From Rhodospirillaceae bacterium (GTDB lineage: Bacteria > Pseudomonadota > Alphaproteobacteria > UBA8366): a stretch of DNA of 64,000 nucleotides. Made by a program: the position numbers and the translations under genes. The stretch covers positions 1-64,000 of the forward strand of contig PBOR01000035.1 of the NCBI GenBank assembly GCA_002724395.1, in the 5' to 3' direction. The notes under the pieces are model-generated. The model was not told where the DNA came from. It ran no database searches and saw only the letters and a list, made by a program, of their open reading frames with translations. Positions 9,295 through 17,875 of the stretch are shown here, piece after piece; the first letter of the stretch is position 1; each line of letters opens with the position of its first letter.

Positions 9295-11289
9295 CTAAAC
9301 ATCCAACTCTTCAACAAATTCCGCATTATTCTGAATAAATTGGTAACGCTTCTCGGGTTTTCGCCCCATTAGGCTCTCCACAAGGGCGGCCGTTTTCCTA
9401 CTGGCAGATTTATCCTTACGATTTGGCACCGAGACCTGCAGAAGTACACGGCTTTTCGGATCCATAGTGGTTTTTTTTAACTGTGTAGGTGGCATTTCGC
9501 CAAGTCCTTTGAAACGGCTAACGTCGACTTTCGCATTGCTCTTGAAACGTTTTCGCATCAGTTCATCTTTGTGGGCATCATCGCGGGCATAGTAGGTTTT
9601 GTTTGCTTGAGTAAGCCGATAGAGTGGCGGTAGTGCTAAGAACAATCGGCCCTCCTCAACCAACCCTGGCATTTCGCGATAAAAAAACGTCATTAAAAGC
9701 GAGGCAATATGCGCGCCATCTACATCCGCATCAGTCATGATGATAACGCGTTCGTAGCGAAGCTTTTCAACATCAAAATCTGCCCGAGTTCCGCAGCCCA
9801 GCGCCTGAATAAGATCCGTTAGCTCTTGATTTTGACTTAGCTTATTAGCAGTGGCACTGGCGACATTTAGGATTTTGCCACGCAGCGGCAGTACTGCTTG
9901 GGTAGTACGATTACGTGCCTGTTTGGCTGAACCGCCGGCGGAGTCTCCCTCCACCATAAACAATTCTGTACCTTCGGATGTGCTTTGTGTGCAATCTGCG
10001 AGTTTACCAGGCAGACGCAGTTTCCGTGTAGCAGTCTTCCGTGCCAAATTTTTTGATGTTCGTCGTCGCTGACGGTCTTCAGAACGCTCTAGGGCGCGCT
10101 CGATTAAATCCTTAACTCCCTCCGGGTCAGCAGAAAGCCAAATCTCAAAATGATCTCGTATAATCCCTTCTACAAGTCTGGTCGCGTCCGGCGAGGATAG
10201 TTTATCTTTAGTTTGACCTTGGAATTGTGGGTCCTTGATAAAAACCGACAGCATGATACATGCACCGCCGAGCAAGTCGTCAGCGATAACTTGGCTAGTT
10301 TTTTTAATGCCGGTCAAATTACCATAATTTTTTAGCCCGCGCGTCAGCGCCGTGCGAAGGCCGCTTTCATGACTGCCACCTTGCAGTGTTGGAATGGTAT
10401 TGCAGTAGGAATTTACAAAACCATCTTCATCATCAGGCCAACATATAGCCCATTCTACTTTGCTTGCTTCATCGCCACTACTAGCGCGGCCTGAAAAGGC
10501 TTTGGCCGTGAGTGTTCTCCGCCCATCGAGGGTTGCTTCAAGAAAATCCTCCAGACCGCCCGGGAAATGGAGTGTTTCTTTTGCCGGTGACGTGTCTTTT
10601 CCGCTCAATAGAATTTCATCGCAGCTCCAACGGATTTCAACACCTCGAAACAGATAGGCCTTGGAGCGCGCCATCCGGTAAAGGTGTGCCGGGTTAAAGC
10701 GGGCTTCGTCGCCAAAAATTTCTTTGTCCGGTCTAAATGTCAATTTCGTACTGCTTCGTTTGGCGGGCGCAGTAGCCTCCGTGAGTTTTGATTTGGGTTT
10801 GCCACGGGAATAGGTTTGCGTGAACAATTTGCGGTCACGTATGACTTCGACGGTAAGGGTTTCCGAAAGTGCATTCACTACAGAAATACCGACCCCATGC
10901 AAGCCACCGGAGGTAGCGTAAACTTTATCATTGAACTTCCCGCCCGAATGAAGCGTTGTGAGAATAACTTCGAGCGCGGATTTGTTTTTAAATTTGGGGT
11001 GTGGGTCGACAGGGATACCACGACCATTATCCTTGATGGTCACCGAGCCGTCGCGATGTAACTCCATTTCGATCCGACTAGCATGACCTGCAACTGCTTC
11101 GTCCATGGAATTATCAAGTACTTCGGCTACGAGATGATGGAGCGCTTTCTCATCGGTACCGCCTATATACATCCCCGGCCGTCGGCGCACCGGCTCTAAA
11201 CCCTCGAGGACCTCGATATCCTCAGCCGAATAGCTGCTGTTACTCTTTTTTTGTTTTTTTGATGTGGCTGCCTGGAAAAGGTCGGCCAT
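9295..11289 (-). CDS. parE: DNA topoisomerase IV subunit B
   Basis: 664 residues. ATPase subunit of the type II topoisomerase that decatenates daughter chromosomes. The GHKL ATPase domain shows DNSMDEA near residue 59, NGRGIPVD near 88 and GGLHGVG near 124. The TOPRIM domain shows VEGDSAGGSAKQ near 446 and DADVDGAHI near 523. The phrase FQGQTKDKL near residue 358 and the compact length favour ParE over GyrB, which is usually about 800 residues in this group. The N-terminus has a short Ser/Lys-rich extension before YSAEDIEVLEGLEPVR. parC is not in the window. A promoter-like pair lies about 150 nt upstream. Confidence 0.95.
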   Translation of the reverse strand: MADLFQAATSKKQKKSNSSYSAEDIEVLEGLEPVRRRPGMYIGGTDEKALHHLVAEVLDNSMDEAVAGHASRIEMELHRDGSVTIKDNGRGIPVDPHPKFKNKSALEVILTTLHSGGKFNDKVYATSGGLHGVGISVVNALSETLTVEVIRDRKLFTQTYSRGKPKSKLTEATAPAKRSSTKLTFRPDKEIFGDEARFNPAHLYRMARSKAYLFRGVEIRWSCDEILLSGKDTSPAKETLHFPGGLEDFLEATLDGRRTLTAKAFSGRASSGDEASKVEWAICWPDDEDGFVNSYCNTIPTLQGGSHESGLRTALTRGLKNYGNLTGIKKTSQVIADDLLGGACIMLSVFIKDPQFQGQTKDKLSSPDATRLVEGIIRDHFEIWLSADPEGVKDLIERALERSEDRQRRRTSKNLARKTATRKLRLPGKLADCTQSTSEGTELFMVEGDSAGGSAKQARNRTTQAVLPLRGKILNVASATANKLSQNQELTDLIQALGCGTRADFDVEKLRYERVIIMTDADVDGAHIASLLMTFFYREMPGLVEEGRLFLALPPLYRLTQANKTYYARDDAHKDELMRKRFKSNAKVDVSRFKGLGEMPPTQLKKTTMDPKSRVLLQVSVPNRKDKSASRKTAALVESLMGRKPEKRYQFIQNNAEFVEELDV

Positions 11290-11437
11290 TTTAGCACCTA
11301 CTTTTTTTGAGCGTTGTTTAACTTATTTACCCTTGCGAGGCTTAGATTAGGTGGTGATAGGTTTTACGTTTTTAGTGCCTTTTTTTGCTTTCCGAGTGCC
11401 TTATTTGACCGTGGCGGCATATATCACTCATATTTGG

Positions 11438-11465
11438 ATTATAAAGTCCAAATTCGTGCAATCAA
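11438..11465 (-). promoter_or_regulatory. Putative parE promoter overlapped by an inverted repeat
   Basis: On the minus strand TTGATT (11460-11465) and TATAAT (11438-11443) are 16 bases apart, a good sigma70-like pair about 150 bases before the parE ATG. A perfect 7-bp inverted repeat, ATTTGGA (11432-11438) and TCCAAAT (11447-11453), flanks the -10 box and could be an operator. Neither is tested. Confidence 0.45.
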
Positions 11466-11514
11466 GCCGGATCCTGTGGTTTTAGCGCGAATTAACACAA
11501 TATATTGATATTAA

Positions 11515-11552
11515 TCAAAAATAGTTAATGCGCTATACATAGCATTAACTAT
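11515..11552 (-). terminator. Intrinsic terminator of the carbonic anhydrase-like gene
   Basis: Read on the minus strand, ATAGTTAATGC and GCATTAACTAT form a perfect 11-bp stem around a 10-base loop, followed at once by TTTTT-rich sequence (complement of the A run at 11516-11520). The gene's TAA stop at 11545-11547 lies inside the first stem arm. This is the clearest intrinsic terminator in the window. Confidence 0.8.
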
Positions 11553-12069
11553 CTAATTTGAGGTTTTCTTTGTAATAGCGCCAGCGTTTTGCATAATTCG
11601 AAGAGGTGCGCGCAATCATAGCACGATGCTCGTCACCAGCCTCCTTTACGACTTTACCCGGTGAACCGAAAACAACCGAATTATCAGGAATTTCCTTGCC
11701 TGGTGGGATAAAGGAGTTAGCGCCGATAACACAATTACTACCGATTTTTGCTCGGTTCAGGATCACACTGCCGATACCGATCAGTGTGTTATCAGCGATT
11801 TCGCAACCATGAAGCATAACCATGTGACCGATACTGACATTATCGCCGAGAGTGCAAGGAACGCCCGGATCTGCATGAATAACAGTACCATCTTGTACTT
11901 GGCTGTTTTCGCCGATGGTAATGGGATCATTGTCACCGCGCAGTACACAATTATACCAAACGCTGGCATTTTTTTTCAGCACTACGTCGCCGATAACGAC
12001 GGCATTATCTGCAATCCAAAAATCCTCGCCATCTGTTTTGATGCGTTTATCGCCAAGCGAATAAATCAT
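11545..12069 (-). CDS. Gamma-class carbonic anhydrase-like (left-handed beta-helix) protein
   Basis: 174 residues, the size of the YrdA/PaaY/gamma-CA family, built of hexapeptide repeats (for example IGDVVL, IGENSQ, LGDNVS, IGSNCV) forming a left-handed beta-helix trimer. Three His that could bind zinc are in place: VIHADPG near residue 69, and GHMVMLHG near residues 86-91. Arg and Gln/Asp residues of the family site (LRGDND, QDGTVIH) are also present. Members either hydrate CO2 or have unknown acyl/transferase-like roles, so catalysis is not certain. It is transcribed alone, ends in an intrinsic terminator, and diverges from the Fe-S protein gene with a 106-bp spacer. Confidence 0.9.
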   Translation of the reverse strand: MIYSLGDKRIKTDGEDFWIADNAVVIGDVVLKKNASVWYNCVLRGDNDPITIGENSQVQDGTVIHADPGVPCTLGDNVSIGHMVMLHGCEIADNTLIGIGSVILNRAKIGSNCVIGANSFIPPGKEIPDNSVVFGSPGKVVKEAGDEHRAMIARTSSNYAKRWRYYKENLKLDS

Positions 12070-12175
12070 GTCTGGTTCCTTCTGTTGGTAATCAGCCGCA
12101 AATGGCCTAATCTTTTCTCCAGATAAGTGTTACTGTGGGAAAGCAGGGCTATCAAGTCTCAAGGATGGGGGTGGT

Positions 12176-13531
12176 ATGGCTAAATACAGCATTACCGCAT
12201 CATTGGATGCAAGGGTAGCTCAGACGATTGATGCATGCACGGCCTGTGGCAAATGTCTTGAAATTTGTCCGATGACACTACCCGGCGAAATCGACGTTTC
12301 CAAAGCCGAACCAATCACTTCAAGCGTTCTGGACATTTTAGAAGGTGGGGTAGGCTCCGCCGTTGCAGAGAAATGGGCCAGTTTATGCAGCCTAACCGGC
12401 AAATGCATTGACGTTTGCGAATATGGAGTAAACCCGCGGTTTATGCTGGGAATGGCGCGGCGCGCTATGAAACTAAAAAATGTGGCACCTTCCGAAAGGA
12501 AAGCAAATGGTAAGACGAACTTTGCCAAAATGGTGAAAGGTTCGCGCACGATGTCGCACATGCAATTAGCGAAAAACGAGATCAATAATTTCCACCGCCC
12601 CGCTGAAGAGGGGAAGAGGCCGGAACTTGTTTTTTGGACTGGCTGTAATGTCTGGCGGACGCCACATATTGTGATGCATTGTCTCGATATTTTGGATGGG
12701 ATTGGCACGCCGTACGAAGTATTGGGTGGGCCAGGTAATTGCTGTGGCATCATTCAACTTCGTTCGGGGGATGACGAAAATTCAGTGCGCCAAGCGAGCA
12801 CAAGTAATGATCGGTTTGCCGCGACTGGCGCAAAAGAGGTAGTGTCGTGGTGTCCCACCTGTCATATGCAGTTTGATGAAACTATATTCCATGATGGGCA
12901 CGAAGAACGTCCTTACGGCACGTCAATTTTCGCTAGTTTCCTTGCGAGCCGGCTCGAAGAGCTCAAAAAAGCATTTATTCATCCAGTGTCGCGCAAAGTA
13001 GGGTTACATCTTCATGGAGATATGGCGAGTGTTAATCAAGGTGTTAGGGAGGTTCTCTCGTCCATTGATGGTTTAGAGATCATCGATTTTGGCCACGAAA
13101 TGGTGGGTTACCAGTGCAACTCGATTAGTATTGCAGATTATAAGCGAGATGCTCAGAAGGCTCAGTTTGATGCCGCTGTTGAAGCGGGCATTGATACGCT
13201 GGCTGTGGTTTATCATGGTTGCTATCGTACTCTGTGTGCAGCGACCGAAGAGTACCCGTTTGAAGTGGTGAACTATGTGGAGCTGATCGGCGCAGCGATG
13301 GGCATTGAGCATCCGAGTAGCTTCAAGCATTTAAAGCTGCTCGGCGACGGAGATAAAGTTCTTGAAGAAGTCAGTCAAATGATCGCGCAAAATGCTATGG
13401 ATCCAGACGAAGTGAGAGCTGTGGTTGAGACAGAAATGTTAGGGGTATATGAATCTCAGAGCCTGAAACTGGGTCAGGAGTTTATAGAAAAAATTGGCGC
13501 TAAACCCGGGGCGGCTGCCGAAAAATTTTGA
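12176..13531 (+). CDS. Fe-S oxidoreductase with CCG domains (HdrD/GlcF-like)
   Basis: 451 residues. The N-terminal ferredoxin-like part has one complete 4Fe-4S motif, C21-C24-C27-C31 in CTACGKCLEICP. A second motif has C71, C77 and C81 but Thr at position 74, where a fourth Cys is expected. Two cysteine-rich (CCG) domains follow: the first has GPGNCCG near residue 187 and SWCPTCH near residue 223. The second is degenerate, with GYQCNS and YHGCYRTLC. This layout is that of heterodisulfide reductase HdrD, glycolate oxidase GlcF and related electron-transfer subunits; no flavoprotein partner is adjacent. It converges on the molybdoenzyme gene with a 32-nt overlap. A redox-partner role with that enzyme is possible but only inferred. 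Confidence 0.8.
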   Translation: MAKYSITASLDARVAQTIDACTACGKCLEICPMTLPGEIDVSKAEPITSSVLDILEGGVGSAVAEKWASLCSLTGKCIDVCEYGVNPRFMLGMARRAMKLKNVAPSERKANGKTNFAKMVKGSRTMSHMQLAKNEINNFHRPAEEGKRPELVFWTGCNVWRTPHIVMHCLDILDGIGTPYEVLGGPGNCCGIIQLRSGDDENSVRQASTSNDRFAATGAKEVVSWCPTCHMQFDETIFHDGHEERPYGTSIFASFLASRLEELKKAFIHPVSRKVGLHLHGDMASVNQGVREVLSSIDGLEIIDFGHEMVGYQCNSISIADYKRDAQKAQFDAAVEAGIDTLAVVYHGCYRTLCAATEEYPFEVVNYVELIGAAMGIEHPSSFKHLKLLGDGDKVLEEVSQMIAQNAMDPDEVRAVVETEMLGVYESQSLKLGQEFIEKIGAKPGAAAEKF

Positions 13532-15803
13532 TCTCTGGTAGCTCACCTTTAAACTTCTCAACCTCAACCAATGTAGAATGTGCACTTGGCCCTTGGCCGA
13601 GTTTTGATGTGCCGTGGTCCGGCGTTAATACATTTGGATTGCCGTGCACGTCGAGGGCCCCAATTTGGCCGGGCTCCAACGGATCATACCAAGCCCCCGT
13701 CGAAAGTTCGATTACACCAGGCCGCATACTATCCACGATGACCGCGCCCGCCAACAGTGCACCACGGTCATTATAAACTTTCACCACGTCACCATCGGCT
13801 ATACAGCGCGCGCGCGCGTCTACTTCATTTAACCGAACTGGCTCGCGGCCTTGAATTTTGCTTTCCCGGCTGATCTTCGAGTGATCCATTTGCGCGTGTA
13901 AACGCGTTCGCGGCTGATTCGAGATCAAATGCAGGGGGAATCTTTCGGCGACTCTGCTGCCCAGCCATTCTTTCGGTTCCAACCAGGTGGGATGCCCAGG
14001 ACAGTCGTCATAGCCGAAGCTATCTATTTTTTCGGAAAATATCTCGATTTTACCAGAGGGTGTATTTAGTTTGTATCTTTCCGGGTCCATCCGAAATTCA
14101 CTCAGCATTACAAAGGGTTCGTCCGGCTCTGGCGTTTCCACATAACCGTTCTCCCAAAACTGTTCAAAGGCAGGAAGTTCGACTTTTTTCTTTGCCGCTT
14201 GCTTCCGTGCGACATCGTAAATATGGCGGATCCATTCGCGCTCGTTGCGTCCTTCTGTAAAAGTTTTCCTGAAGCCGAGGTGCGCGGCAAGACCACTGAA
14301 AATATCGAAATCGTTACGAGCTTGATGAAGAGGCTCAATAGCTTTTTCCATGACCATCCAGAAACGGTCGCGGCCGCTGGCGCCGACATCGTTTCTTTCC
14401 ATGGTTGTAGTGGCTGGTAGAACAATATCAGCATGGCGTGCTGTCGCTGTCCACCAAGGCTCATGGACAATGATTGTGTCCGGTTTGCGCCAGGCTTCTA
14501 CAAGTCGATTTAGGTCTTGATGATGATGGAAGGGATTGCCGCCGCACCAATAGATCAGATGCGTGTCCGGATAATATCGGTCCATACCGTTGAACTGGTA
14601 AGGTTCGCCGGGTTTTAGCAGGAGGTCTGCAATGCGGGCAACTGGGATGAAACTACGCGCGGGGTTCTCACCAGCAATCATATTAGGTGGCGACACGTCG
14701 AGGCGCGGATTGCCGTAACCGTTCATGCTTCCGTATCCGCAGCCGAAGCCGTTACCTGGCGTGCCAATGCGGCCCAGCATGGCTGATAACGTAATGGTCA
14801 TCCAATAAGTTTGTTCGCCATGGTCGGCCCGTTGCAGCGAATAGGCGCAGCCAATAACGGTATTCTTTTTGGCCATCTCAAGGGCAAGGTTCCGAATATC
14901 TTCTGCTGGTACTTCGGACAGTTTCGCAGCCCATTCAGGGGTCTTTGCTTGACCGTCTGTCTTGCCCAAGAGATACGGTAGAAACTTATCAAAGCCGACG
15001 CAATATTTGCTTAGGAACTGTATATCGTGGAGATCATTCTTCACTAATGTGTGAGCGAGGCCAAGCATTATGGCGACATCGGAATTTGGTCGTGCCGCCC
15101 ACCATTCTGCATCTAAATAGTCGGCGGTATCATCTATACAGGGCGAGATATTAATGAATCGAATGCCCTTTCCCTTTAAGATTGGAAGCCATTTGTGGGT
15201 GGCATGTTCACCGGCGCCACCAGGTTCCACTTGGGTATTCTTAAGGCCTATACCACCGAAAGCGACGAACAACTCTCCATGCTCGGCAATGCCGTCCCAG
15301 GAACTAAAGGGGCCATAACCCCCATGTCCCACCACATGGGGTAAGATAGCGTGACCGGCGGCATTTGAATAACTATAGACCTGATCAGTGAAGCCACCAA
15401 AAAGATTGAGAAAACGTTTGAGTTGGGTTTTCGCATGATGAAACCGCCCTGCGCTCGACCAACCATAGGAACCGCCGAAAATGGCTTCGTTGCCGTAAGT
15501 GTTTTTCACACGCTGCAATTCGTCAGCAACCAGTTTTAAAGCATCGTCCCAGGAGACAGGGACGAACGGTTCTGCCCCACGTCTTTCGGTGGTACTTCCC
15601 GGCCCACCGTCAAGCCAGTTTTTGCGGACCATAGGTTGTTGAACCCTGCTTTCCGCATAGAGTGCTTCAGGCATCGATTCGACGATCGCAGATGGGTGCT
15701 CGTCTTTCGCAAATGGCCTCACGCCGATAACTTTTCCGTCTTTCATTTCGGCTTCAAAGGCGCCCCAATGGGCAGAATGTTTTTTGTAAACGCTTGCGGT
15801 CAT
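13500..15803 (-). CDS. Molybdopterin oxidoreductase, BisC/DMSO-reductase type
   Basis: 767 residues, the length of single-subunit biotin sulfoxide, TMAO or DMSO reductases. There is no N-terminal Cys cluster for 4Fe-4S and no Tat leader, so it resembles the cytoplasmic BisC branch. The SYGWSSAGRFHH segment near residues 112-122 matches the loop that supplies the Ser ligand to Mo in this family. YSYSNAAGH, the long Mo-bis-PGD segments (GCGYGSMNGYGNPR near 345, GGNPFHHHQDLN near 409) and a C-terminal beta-barrel domain (LNTPSGKIEIFS near 575) follow. It should reduce an S- or N-oxide or act in reverse; the substrate is unknown. A perfect palindrome lies about 40 bp upstream of the start. The 3' end overlaps the convergent Fe-S protein gene by 32 nt. 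Confidence 0.88.
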   Translation of the reverse strand: MTASVYKKHSAHWGAFEAEMKDGKVIGVRPFAKDEHPSAIVESMPEALYAESRVQQPMVRKNWLDGGPGSTTERRGAEPFVPVSWDDALKLVADELQRVKNTYGNEAIFGGSYGWSSAGRFHHAKTQLKRFLNLFGGFTDQVYSYSNAAGHAILPHVVGHGGYGPFSSWDGIAEHGELFVAFGGIGLKNTQVEPGGAGEHATHKWLPILKGKGIRFINISPCIDDTADYLDAEWWAARPNSDVAIMLGLAHTLVKNDLHDIQFLSKYCVGFDKFLPYLLGKTDGQAKTPEWAAKLSEVPAEDIRNLALEMAKKNTVIGCAYSLQRADHGEQTYWMTITLSAMLGRIGTPGNGFGCGYGSMNGYGNPRLDVSPPNMIAGENPARSFIPVARIADLLLKPGEPYQFNGMDRYYPDTHLIYWCGGNPFHHHQDLNRLVEAWRKPDTIIVHEPWWTATARHADIVLPATTTMERNDVGASGRDRFWMVMEKAIEPLHQARNDFDIFSGLAAHLGFRKTFTEGRNEREWIRHIYDVARKQAAKKKVELPAFEQFWENGYVETPEPDEPFVMLSEFRMDPERYKLNTPSGKIEIFSEKIDSFGYDDCPGHPTWLEPKEWLGSRVAERFPLHLISNQPRTRLHAQMDHSKISRESKIQGREPVRLNEVDARARCIADGDVVKVYNDRGALLAGAVIVDSMRPGVIELSTGAWYDPLEPGQIGALDVHGNPNVLTPDHGTSKLGQGPSAHSTLVEVEKFKGELPEIKIFRQPPRV

Positions 15804-15842
15804 TATGGGTTCCTTGTTGCCATTATCATACTACAACAAGCT

Positions 15843-15861
15843 TAGTAGTTTAAAACTACTA
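15843..15861. promoter_or_regulatory. Perfect 19-bp palindrome upstream of the molybdoenzyme gene
   Basis: TAGTAGTTT and AAACTACTA are exact inverted copies around a single A. The site is 40-58 bases before the ATG of the molybdoenzyme, next to a TATGAT-like -10 sequence on the minus strand. Its size and place suit an operator for a dimeric regulator. A hairpin role is less likely because there is no T run. Confidence 0.5.
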
Positions 15862-15952
15862 TATGGCCCGCCGGACATATAAAACCCGTCTATAATTTCC
15901 AGTCTCTGAGTTTAAAGATGATAAGCGCTAAATAAATTTTAGAGGGCTGAGC

Positions 15953-16774
15953 CTAAAGATAAGGTGGCTGGAGCCAGCCTTTAGGGCTTTGGGTAAAAAT
16001 TTCATAACCGTCTGCTGTCACAGCGAGGGTATGTTCGAACTGTGCAGATAGTTGGCGGTCTTTGGTGACCGCCGTCCAACCGTCTTGCAAAATTTTAACA
16101 TGAAATTTGCCCGCATTGATCATCGGCTCGATCGTGAAGAACATACCTTCTTTTAAAGCGATGCCCGCTCTCGGCTGGCCATAATGGAGTACTGATGGTG
16201 GAGCGTGGAAAGTTCGACCGATTCCGTGCCCGCAAAAATCACGTACTAATGAAAATCGATTTTTCTCGCCGTGTGTTTGGATAGCGTGCCCCACATCACC
16301 CAACGTGATACCAGGCTTGACCATCTCAATTCCCTTCATCATCGCTTCGTAGGTGACCTTGATGAGTTTTTTGGCACGCACGCCTACTTTGTCGCCCACA
16401 AAGAACATTCGACTAGTATCGCCATGCCAGCCTTCTAGAATCACCGTTATGTCGATATTCAGAGTATCGCCGTCCTTTAGAATTTTCTGAGGATCAGGAA
16501 TGCCATGGCAAACTACGTGATTGACCGATGTGCAGATGGATTTTGGGAAGCCACGATAATTGAGAGGTGCTGGGATCGCATTATGATCGAGAATGAAGTC
16601 GTGGCAGAGCTTGTCTAAGTCCTCAGTAGAGATACCTGGTTTTACATTGGGGGTGATGAAGTCGAGAACCTCCGCTGCGAGCCTGCCGGCTTTTCGCATT
16701 GGTTGATAGTCTTCCGGGCCGTGAAGTTGTACACCGATGGATTCGGGCTCCACTATCTGTTGGGCTTCATTCAT
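15953..16774 (-). CDS. map: Methionine aminopeptidase, type I
   Basis: 273 residues. Removes the initiator Met from new proteins in the cytoplasm. All five metal ligands of the family can be placed: Asp in LNIDIT, Asp in HGDTSRMF, His in CGHGIGRTFH, Glu in TIEPM and Glu in QFEHT. CHGIPD near residue 108 carries the family's conserved substrate-pocket His. It has no long N-terminal zinc-finger extension, as expected for bacteria, but about 20 residues precede the first helix. It lies 61 nt downstream of sfsA on the same strand and probably shares its transcript. Confidence 0.96.
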   Translation of the reverse strand: MNEAQQIVEPESIGVQLHGPEDYQPMRKAGRLAAEVLDFITPNVKPGISTEDLDKLCHDFILDHNAIPAPLNYRGFPKSICTSVNHVVCHGIPDPQKILKDGDTLNIDITVILEGWHGDTSRMFFVGDKVGVRAKKLIKVTYEAMMKGIEMVKPGITLGDVGHAIQTHGEKNRFSLVRDFCGHGIGRTFHAPPSVLHYGQPRAGIALKEGMFFTIEPMINAGKFHVKILQDGWTAVTKDRQLSAQFEHTLAVTADGYEIFTQSPKGWLQPPYL

Positions 16775-16835
16775 GGTCTCGTCATTTCATTGCTCACGTC
16801 GGTCTATCGCATAGCAGTGCATATATGGCAAACCG

Positions 16836-17534
16836 TTAACGTAAAATGGGGATCTGTCCGCTGATTTCAATTCCATCAATGGACATATTGCAGTCATAGC
16901 AGATCGCTTCTACTCCGTTTGCGGTTGCCTGCGCGAAGCTTTGTGCATAGGCGGGATCGATATCGTCTGCAATACTGAAACTTGCACAATCTCCGCGTTG
17001 GACAATGTAAAGCATGACGGCGCGATTGCCATGGGCCACCATATTTGTCATCTCAACAAGATGTTTTACGCCGCGTTTAGTGACTGAATCGGGAAATTCG
17101 GCGCAATCAGTGCGGCGGAGTGTGACGCTCTTAATTTCCACATAACAGTCAGGTTTGGCGCTATCTTGGAGTAGCAGGTCAATACGGCTGTTTTCTCCGT
17201 ATTTAACTTCTCTACGGGTTATATCATACCCCGTCAGTTGGGAAATTTTCTCGGCATTCAGTGCTTCTTCGGCGATTTTATTTGTATGACTGGTATTGAT
17301 ACCGACCAGATGCTCTTCAACACGAATCATTTCCCAGCGCCAATCTAGCTTTGCTTTTGGGTTGGTATTTGGCGATATCCAGATTTCCGAGCCAGGCTTC
17401 GCCAAACCCATCATGGAGCCCGGATTAGCGCAATGGGCTATGACTTCGCTACCGTTCGGCAATTTGGCATTAATCAAAAATCGTTTATAGCGTTTGAGCA
17501 GTGTCGCTTGTTGCAACGGGGCTGAAAATTTCAT
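16836..17534 (-). CDS. sfsA: SfsA family protein (sugar fermentation stimulation protein)
   Basis: 232 residues, the usual length. Shows the family pattern: RYKRFLINAKLPNG, then AHCANPGSMMGL near residue 37, and SRIDLLLQD and CYVEIKSVTL in the second half. The latter pair, an Asp and Glu-x-Lys arrangement, resembles a PD-(D/E)xK nuclease core, and family members have been described as nucleic-acid-binding or nuclease-like. The classical name comes from an E. coli maltose phenotype; the true role is unclear. Upstream of map on the same strand. Confidence 0.93.
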   Translation of the reverse strand: MKFSAPLQQATLLKRYKRFLINAKLPNGSEVIAHCANPGSMMGLAKPGSEIWISPNTNPKAKLDWRWEMIRVEEHLVGINTSHTNKIAEEALNAEKISQLTGYDITRREVKYGENSRIDLLLQDSAKPDCYVEIKSVTLRRTDCAEFPDSVTKRGVKHLVEMTNMVAHGNRAVMLYIVQRGDCASFSIADDIDPAYAQSFAQATANGVEAICYDCNMSIDGIEISGQIPILR

Positions 17535-17600
17535 TTATTTGCCGGGTGTTTTTGGATCTTTTAGATCATGTCATAATATAGAGATTTGAGTTGGGAAACA

Positions 17601-17606
17601 AAGGAG
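17601..17606 (+). promoter_or_regulatory. Strong ribosome-binding site before a 52-codon ORF
   Basis: AAGGAG lies six bases before ATG at 17613. It overlaps the longer TTG-initiated reading and directly precedes another ATG at 17607, so 17613 is the best-spaced start. Confidence 0.45.
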
Positions 17607-17612
17607 ATGGTC

Positions 17613-17771
17613 ATGACACGGTTTCCAGACTCAAATCCGGACGGTCGTAAGTTGAGATATCTCGTAAACGGAGTTCGAGATGATATTTTGCGGCGCCGTG
17701 CCAGAATATCCAAGAATAATACGGCTGAGCCTAAATACGTCCTAAACGAGAATACAAATATCTTTTGGTAA
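17613..17771 (+). CDS. Small basic hypothetical protein
   Basis: 52 residues from ATG at 17613, with an AAGGAG site six bases upstream. The product is rich in Arg, Asn and Lys (for example DDILRRRARISKNN) with no Cys, no hydrophobic segment and no family I recognise. It stands alone in the spacer between sfsA and the CoA-transferase gene, both on the other strand, so it must have its own promoter. The good ribosome-binding site is the main reason to believe it is translated. It could be a small nucleic-acid-binding protein or a chance frame. Confidence 0.45.
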   Translation: MTRFPDSNPDGRKLRYLVNGVRDDILRRRARISKNNTAEPKYVLNENTNIFW

Positions 17772-17875
17772 TTGAGGTAGTCATTGAACGAGATGAGTAA
17801 CAGGTATACGTGCTAAATAACTCGCGAGGATGCGTTAGCGATTCAGGCGGATAAGGCATCTAGAAAGAGCAATAG

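Noticed and set aside
12220-12753. Long open frame of 177 codons on the minus strand
   Set aside because: It lies entirely antisense to the Fe-S protein gene, whose motifs are clear, and its predicted residues match no family.
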